Made by a program: the position numbers and the translations under genes
Assembly: GCA_008508345.1 (NCBI GenBank)
Contig: QNGE01000955.1
Location: 4,574-68,573, forward strand
DNA length: 64,000 bases
Source of the DNA: Paragonimus westermani
Lineage: Eukaryota > Platyhelminthes > Trematoda > Plagiorchiida > Troglotrematidae
Reading direction: 5' to 3'
Notes under the pieces: model-generated
What the model saw: only the letters and a program-made list of their open reading frames with translations
Database searches by the model: none
What the model was told of the DNA's origin: nothing
In this document: one piece after another, positions 58,363 to 64,000 of the stretch
How the letters are laid out: each line of letters begins with the position of its first letter
How positions within the stretch are numbered: position 1 is the stretch's first letter

Positions 58363-61300
58363 TTATCTGAACAGCGTATCTTTGGGCTCTAAGTAAATCA
58401 CTTGGTTGGATCTGACCAAGATTAGCCATTGTGTCGCACTGTATGCCGGCTCACAAGCTCAGCCAATGTACGAACTAGTGCTATGAAGAGTTTCATGCTG
58501 TAAATCGGGCGCGATGTGCATCCTTACTTGTGAATCTTCAGTAGACCATGTAGTCTTATTGTTATGATCCCATTTGGTGATATTCATTCGGAGGCTAATG
58601 AAGCGATCAAACCGCGCCGTTTTAGATTTTTACTATCTCAGAAATACCCCTTTCGGTCGCACAGCCGACCTTAGATTTGACTCATGCTAACAGTCATTTT
58701 CTGGAAACAAGAGGATCTACCCTTCTTGTTCATTTGTCGCGCTCTCACAACAAATTCATATCGGCTGTTCTCAACGCTGTGAATTCTCGGAGCTCTTGTT
58801 TCGTGATACTATTATTTAAGCATTTAAGACTGAATAATAGCTTCTAACTAAGAATTCTCCAACTAGATTACTGAATTGAACTGCTTCGTTTCACTTTTGA
58901 GTCCGCAAAACCTGAGACATGCACCTCAATTTTGTCCACTGTACCTGAATTTATGGCTGCAGGTGAATTCACCAATAATCTCAAATGCAACAAATGGGTG
59001 TTTCAACTTTTGTCCTGATGTGGAGAGCGTCCGTGTAACTAGGTTGATGAGCCTTCGTTCAGTTAAGATGTAAGCAACGTTGTAAACACTTGTTAGTTTT
59101 TACTGGACGCGAACGGCTGCATCTTCACATTTGTCTGTTATATGCGTATGGTAGCCATAAAATTTTTATATTGAGCGTTTTGATCCTTCTATACCATATT
59201 TCGAAGCAGTGAGAGTGAGAAAATTGTTCGATGGTGTCAAACACACTGGCTATAAAGTTTGTACGCCTGATGCACGTGCTTCAAAACACGCTCCAAATTA
59301 GTGGAACAGCCGCCAAATCAGTGTTGCCAAACCTTCAAAAAAAGATATATACAGTCACCAAAGTCGATGACCTGTTTGGTATGTAATAGGATCTCACCTA
59401 CGAGTATGCCTTTCCAATTTGTTTCAAAGTGAGACAATACAATAATTCTTTGTCCAAAAGAGCATGGGATGGTTAACTGAAAACTACCGTGGTATTAGGA
59501 ATTGGCGGGCATTAATACACATCACTGTCTCGGAGGACATTTCAGTTTCTGCATTTCGTTGTTCATATGGGTTTTCTAAGCGTACATGTCTCTCGGAAGT
59601 GTGCAGACCGTATATTAAGGTTTTCTCTTAGGTTACACATTAGTTTCAGGATACTCTCATCCATGTCATTGTTTCAATGATGTTTGCAGCATTGATAATT
59701 TTTCACGTGGTCAGCTTAACCGACGAATGTTGATCCCCGTAACTATGTAATCGGATGTTGACTGCTTTGCTTATCCTTTTGGGTGCTGTCATTGTTACGA
59801 TTAATGAGTGATGCATGTATTTTCTAGCATTCAATGGGCAGTGAGTAAGTATTGAGACTATATGTGGTGTACCTCGTAGTTCCAGATCGTTCGCATACCC
59901 TTGCAGCGTTAATCAGCATACACATCGGACGTCCTAGCTAAGCGACCACATGGTTTGTCAACAGAAGGCAAAAACATCAGACTGCACGATCTTTTGTTCA
60001 GCGAATTTCATTGCTTATCTCCAGGTACATACTGCAGTGTTGTTGTTTATATAGCACAGCCAAACAAGGTTAGTAAAGAGAAATGTTCGGCCAAAAACAT
60101 ACACAATTCACACACACAACTCATGCAAGTACACACAAAACCAGCGAAATTGTTTACTTCCCGTGGCAGTTTCAGAATGACGACCATGTAATCCTGTTGG
60201 CAGAGAAGTCGTTGCCATATGTGAACAACAACAATCCTGGGAGAGTATTAAAACTTAATGTCCCCAGGTCTGTCTCGGTGAACAAAGATTCATGATTGAA
60301 ACCATTATCGGGTAAGAGGTGTTGGATGTATGCCAACTATGCATCACATCAAGTCTTCACACTTCTATTACGTTGGTTGGTCTGTGACGAAGAAAATGCA
60401 TCAAAATCACTTAGAAGACAACAGATTCGCTGAGAGCCTTGACGGTGAGATAAAACTAGAAATTATCGAAAAATAGTAACAGAGAAAAGGAAATTGAGAG
60501 CGTTAATCTATCACGCGGATGAAATATGGATGTAGCCCAAGAAGTGAATGAAGAGGGACTCCACTGCTGCGTCGATGGGAAGCAGAGGTTGGTACTGCCT
60601 ATTAATGCAGCAGGAATGAAGACGCTAGAGCTGTTTATCGTTCACGTCAATGTTTTGAAGTGTAACTGTTAGTACGGTTGAAGCGCCTTCACAAATTTAA
60701 GGTATGAAACATCCACCTTGTGCTGCGATCAGCTATTCACGTCCGCACATCAGTGACTAAAAGAGGGAGGTTTTGAACGTAATCACAACCTACGAAAGCC
60801 ATGCGGCACACTGGGAGGAAAGTTTAGGTAAATAAGTAGATGATTAGGACATCATTCACAGGTGTTCCAAGGGGTAACAAAACAGACTTTTCACTGGTAG
60901 TTGTTACAGAGTTCGCAACGATTACCCTTGTGTATAAGATCTGAGTTAAACGATCTCCAAGTAGCAAGAAAGACGTCTGATACAAACGTTTTGGCGAGCA
61001 ACCCGTTTGGAGAGTTAGTTGGATGTTTGCCATCTTCGAGTAAGGCAGGGGAGGATATTCTATGCGTTCCAGGAAAACTATCCATGTGGTCATGTTATTT
61101 GGCCAGTACAACCAGCACAGCTGTGTCTACTGTGCGTATAACGGTTGGAAGGATGGTGGGTGGAATGGTGTTCAGCATCATGGAAGAAAATGGGAAGGTT
61201 CTTGTGAACCTCGGAGAAATATGCTGGACTAGAGTACATAAGTGCATTTGTCAAAATTTGAATTTTATGCCTCGACATACGGAAAATAAAGAATCTCGTT

Positions 61301-61380
61301 CTTGAGAATAACACGAATACCGCTGCTAATTGTATCCAGGTGTGATGATTGTCGCTGAACATACACTTTCACGTTAATTA
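58363..61380. other. No gene supported
   Basis: Two small plus-strand pieces have usable splice sites: 59968-60023 (KNIRLHDLLFSEFHCLSP before GTACAT) and 60176-60267 (NDDHVILLAEKSLPYVNNNN between TTTCAG and GTCTGT). A 134-codon plus frame at 60901-61305 has no motif. I would not call a gene on this. Confidence 0.3.
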
Positions 61381-61520
61381 TTGAGGTTCAGGTTGTACAC
61401 TTTTGATACGGCGCGTAATTTTACTACAAGTGTTTGATTGTTGTTCATTCGTTGTGTTCTGCTCAATTCGGATATACCGGTTACTGGCCTCACGTCAAGT
61501 TATATCTATTCACGAACCAT

Positions 61521-61551
61521 CACGTTGGCGTCGCGGCAGCCTTCAATAACA
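61521..61551 (+). other. Possible LTR end and primer-binding site before gag
   Basis: ACCATCA is followed by CGTTGGCGTCGCGGCAGCC and then the gag ATG at 61552. A CA dinucleotide followed by TGGCG... is what an LTR end plus tRNA-primer site looks like. The LTR itself was not delimited and has no partner in the window. Confidence 0.3.
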
Positions 61552-61854
61552 ATGAATCCTAAGCTTCTCGAAACTTTGGACATTCATTCACCTCCTCGTG
61601 ATATTGAGGATTATTTGGAACGATTTGAACTATGGTGTAGGACCGTATCCACCCTGAATGAGGAGACAAAATCAGCCTTCTTCATCTAATGAGTAGGAAA
61701 AGAGGCCTACTGTCTTCTGAAGAATTTATCTTATCCAAATTCGTTGATGGATCTCACATACGAGCGCATGAAGAAAACACTGCTCGGTCATGTCACTCCT
61801 GTAAATTTCGAGGTCTCCGAGCGAGCCAAATTCAATTTAATTTCACGGGGCTAG
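61552..61854 (+). pseudogene. Ty3/Gypsy-type gag N-terminus with in-frame stops (element 3)
   Basis: The frame starts MNPKLLETLDIHSPP, then DIEDYLERFELWCRTVSTLN, hits TAA TGA back to back (61687-61692), and continues in the same frame as VGKEAYCLLKNLSYPNSLMD, LTYERMKKTLLGHVTPVNFE then VSERAKFNLISRG before TAG (61852-61854). The YLERFE and VTPVNFEVSERAKF blocks are characteristic of gag in fluke Gypsy elements distinct from elements 1 and 2. After 61870 similarity stops and a CR1-like LINE in the opposite orientation begins near 62050. Confidence 0.75.
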
Positions 61855-62069
61855 AACTTCGATACAAGACGTTAGGTATCTGATAAATTCTCCAACCACT
61901 ATGTTTGGGCCTGATGTGAGACAGTTATTTCAACTCAAGAATCTTGGTAGGGAGGAGAAGGCACTCCAACAGCTGAGTTTGATGGGACGGTAGAATGGAA
62001 CTGTCGGCATGGTAGTCACGCTGATATCAAAGAGACATTTGAAAATTTAGAACGGATATCCTTATTGAC

Positions 62070-62640
62070 GATTTACTATATGCTGCTGTCTAGTGGGCGT
62101 TAGGACAAGTTGTTTCCAACCATTCAGTTGAATGCATGAAAGGAATTCGGCCTGTTTTGCTGAAGAATAGAATGAGGTCTAGGGAATATTAGGCATGTTA
62201 AAGTCACCGCCCATTAGGTCTTTTTCGCGAGGCATGTTGGACACATGAGTCATTATCTCCACGAGGTCAGTCAAGTCATTGCTCGCAGCACTAGGCAGTC
62301 TGTAGATGCATCCTATAAGTAGCGCGCGAGAACCAATAGAAATCATTAACCGCAACGAGTCGTCGGGTTTATGGAGTATATACTCATCAGGTGTTACTGC
62401 GGAAAATTACTAATTTAGATAAGTAATGCATCCACCACCTCGTCCTCTGGAATGACCCCTACGGAACTTGTGATATCTTACAATGCTCATATGACTTCCT
62501 GGGTGTCAGGAGAGCACCGTGTCTCAGTTACGAGAATGATGTGGGGATTAGATAAAAAGACAAAGGATTTGAAAATGTACATCTTAATAACCAGCGACCT
62601 TGCGTTCCTTAGTAATAAACTTACGAATTTTTTTCGTCAG
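62070..62640 (-). pseudogene. CR1-like apurinic endonuclease domain
   Basis: The minus strand reads SLLLRNARSLVIKM (typical ORF2 N-terminus), PHIILVTETRCSPDTQEV with the ETxCS metal-binding Glu, YHKFRRGHSRGRGGGCITYL, IGCIYRLPSAASNDLTDL and MGGDFNMPNIP followed by TAG where Trp is usual (GDFN catalytic Asp-Asn kept), then FLSCIQLNGWKQLVLTPTRQ. Frameshifts separate the pieces. Confidence 0.75.
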
Positions 62641-63299
62641 ATACAGTAGAAAAACTGCTAAAGAACTTCACGACGGGGTAATGAGTTGTGAAGTACCAAA
62701 TGGAAAAGCCTGATCCAAGGAATGTACCAAGTTTTTGATCAAATTGGAGTAGATGTCATAAAAGTTTGGCTCCATGATAGGGAGTGCTGGAAGATTGCCA
62801 TTATGGTGGGATAACAGAGTGGGACTTGGGGAAGGAAGCCAGGTAGCGATTAATGAAATATCGGTGAGTGGCAGACATTTGTGTTGTTGAAATAATCAGG
62901 TGACGACTTACTTGCTGGGGTATACATATTTGGAACTTGGTTCGTAGTAACACTCATATTTTGGGTAGGAGGATGAATTACTACGTAGCTGTTGTCTAAT
63001 GGGTAGTAACCGTGACCCCTAGTATTGTAGTAGGTTTACCTGGAAGCAGTGGGAGATGAATTTTAGTTTTACCTACGAAGCGTTGTTTCTTTGAAAGTGG
63101 TTCTTAGAACCAGATTCATGACGCTTGTGAAGTTCTTTTGGTCTGCCCTTATATTGCAGATACGAAATACTGTTCTCTAGTAGCACCTTACAGGTCTTAC
63201 TTTTAATTTAGAGCTTTGTGCAGGTGGTGTTGATGTGCTGTTGGTATTTCCGATTACTCCATGTAACAAAGAGAAATTCCTTTGGTAAGAAGTGGATGG

Positions 63300-63914
63300 C
63301 TCTGCTCACGCAGCCGCGTCATTATCAGGGGGGTTTAAGCTTCTTCTTCTAGTGCTCTGAGTAACTGTGGATGCCTTAGGTCTAGGACTTTTTCTAGCCA
63401 GGGCCTTGGTTGACGAAGGGAGACTCTGATGACTTGGGGATGTGTTTTTAGCGATAGCCTTGAGTTTCGTTACAGTAACTTGAACGCGCCTGGCGTTATC
63501 AGAGCTGGACGTGGTTTGTTTTTCAGTGTTTGCCTGGACCGGCGACGCAACGGCGTTTCTAGCTGTAACTTGTGGGCTCAGAGAGATTGTGGAGCAGTGG
63601 AGATCTGCAGTCAGATAAATGAGATTGTTGTCTGTATTCTTTTATCGGAAAATACTGGCTAATAATATTTCTTTCTGGAGTGGCGTCTTGTCATCAAACA
63701 CTTTTATGGACTTAAAATTTGTGCCACGCCTGATTTGCTCTTGTCTTCTGACAAATTCGTTCGCTACAAGCTCACTTGTGAACTGTTGCAACAATGGACA
63801 GTGCTTCTGCTGTACTTTCTTGCGGAGTCCTGAATGATAGCACTCTTGTTCTTCCATCTTACTGGCTTCGAGTAACCTTCTCAGCGACAACGGAGGTAAT
63901 TCAAACACCACCAC
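63300..63914 (-). pseudogene. CR1-like ORF1 remnant
   Basis: The frame 63914-63642 reads LRKKVQQKHCPLLQQFTSEL, VANEFVRRQEQIRRGTNFKS then IKVFDDKTPLQKEILLA (helical, basic). After a frame change a Ser/Thr/Lys-rich region follows: SPQVTARNAVASPVQANTEK, VQVTVTKLKAIAKNTSPSHQ, SLPSSTKALARKSPRPKAST. This is consistent with the nucleic-acid-binding ORF1 of a LINE, but ORF1 proteins diverge fast and the assignment rests mostly on position before the endonuclease. Confidence 0.5.
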
Positions 63915-64000
63915 TTTGCTTACACAGCGTAACCGCTTGTGAGATTTCGTAACTACTTGCTTTGAGCAAAACTGTTATCACAGACACTAGAGGTATTCTA

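Larger units (their letters stand above)
62050..64000 (-). mobile_element. CR1-like LINE, 5' part (ORF1 to endonuclease), runs off window
   Basis: On the minus strand an ORF1-like protein region (63914-63300) precedes an ORF2 start near 62640 and an endonuclease domain (62640-62070), the order of CR1-type (Perere-like) LINEs. The copy is interrupted by many stops. The RT domain is absent at the left, where it meets the gag remnant of element 3. The 5' end is beyond the window. Confidence 0.7.

Noticed and set aside
60901..61305. 134-codon plus-strand frame
   Set aside because: No motif; an overlapping minus-strand frame of about 95 codons exists, and context is repeats.
1..64000. CRISPR arrays, bacterial operons, rRNA genes
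   Set aside because: No regularly spaced direct repeats, no operon-like gene packing and no rRNA-like conserved stretches were seen.

Overview
The window looks like repeat-dense nuclear DNA of a flatworm, most likely a digenean fluke. No prokaryotic operon, ribosome-binding-site spacing or long intact gene is visible. Open frames are short and the readable coding is almost all transposon-derived. The families present (a Ty3/Gypsy element of the CsRn1/Boudicca type, an RTE-type LINE, a CR1-like LINE and a foldback repeat with a hammerhead-like core) are the mix known from liver-fluke and blood-fluke genomes. By eye the base composition is not strongly AT-rich, which suits a food-borne fluke better than a schistosome, but I cannot name a species.

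Layout. 1-4.5 kb: no recognisable gene beyond one weak exon candidate. 4.55-4.82 kb: palindromic foldback element, copy 1. 6.3-6.45 kb: a coiled-coil-like exon candidate. 6.7-13.6 kb: a cluster of decayed LINEs, with a plus-strand 3' piece (6.75-7.64), an oppositely oriented piece (7.68-8.49), a small RT scrap (9.2-9.34), one nearly full-length minus-strand RTE-type copy (9.64-12.42) and an endonuclease scrap (13.13-13.56). 16.3-20.8 kb: a complete but inactivated minus-strand Ty3/Gypsy element with both LTRs, a polypurine tract, gag-protease, RT, RNase H and integrase with a GPY module. It is flanked on both sides by minus-strand exon-like frames. 23.7-27.0 kb: the internal region of a second, older CsRn1-like Gypsy element, also minus strand, without recognisable LTRs. 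30-31.3 kb: a diverged inverted repeat pair. 36.6-37.1 kb: a fossil CENP-B/pogo-type transposase. 42.3-42.58 kb: foldback element copy 2 with an 11-bp target-site duplication. 61.55-61.85 kb: a dead plus-strand gag. 62.0-64.0 kb: a minus-strand CR1-like LINE running off the window edge.

Host gene content is thin. A few short frames bounded by good splice consensus (16.1, 31.9, 33.1, 41.1 and 45.1 kb, with weaker ones elsewhere) may be exons of intron-rich genes, but none has a product I can name. The rest is unannotatable intronic or intergenic DNA, described stretch by stretch.

The most interesting structure is the foldback element. Two copies about 38 kb apart have arms that keep a hammerhead-ribozyme-like core (CTGATGA, hairpin, GAAAC) in mirror-image pairs, beside a trinucleotide (ACC/GGT) tract. 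All family assignments are from reading translations by eye; no database search was run.
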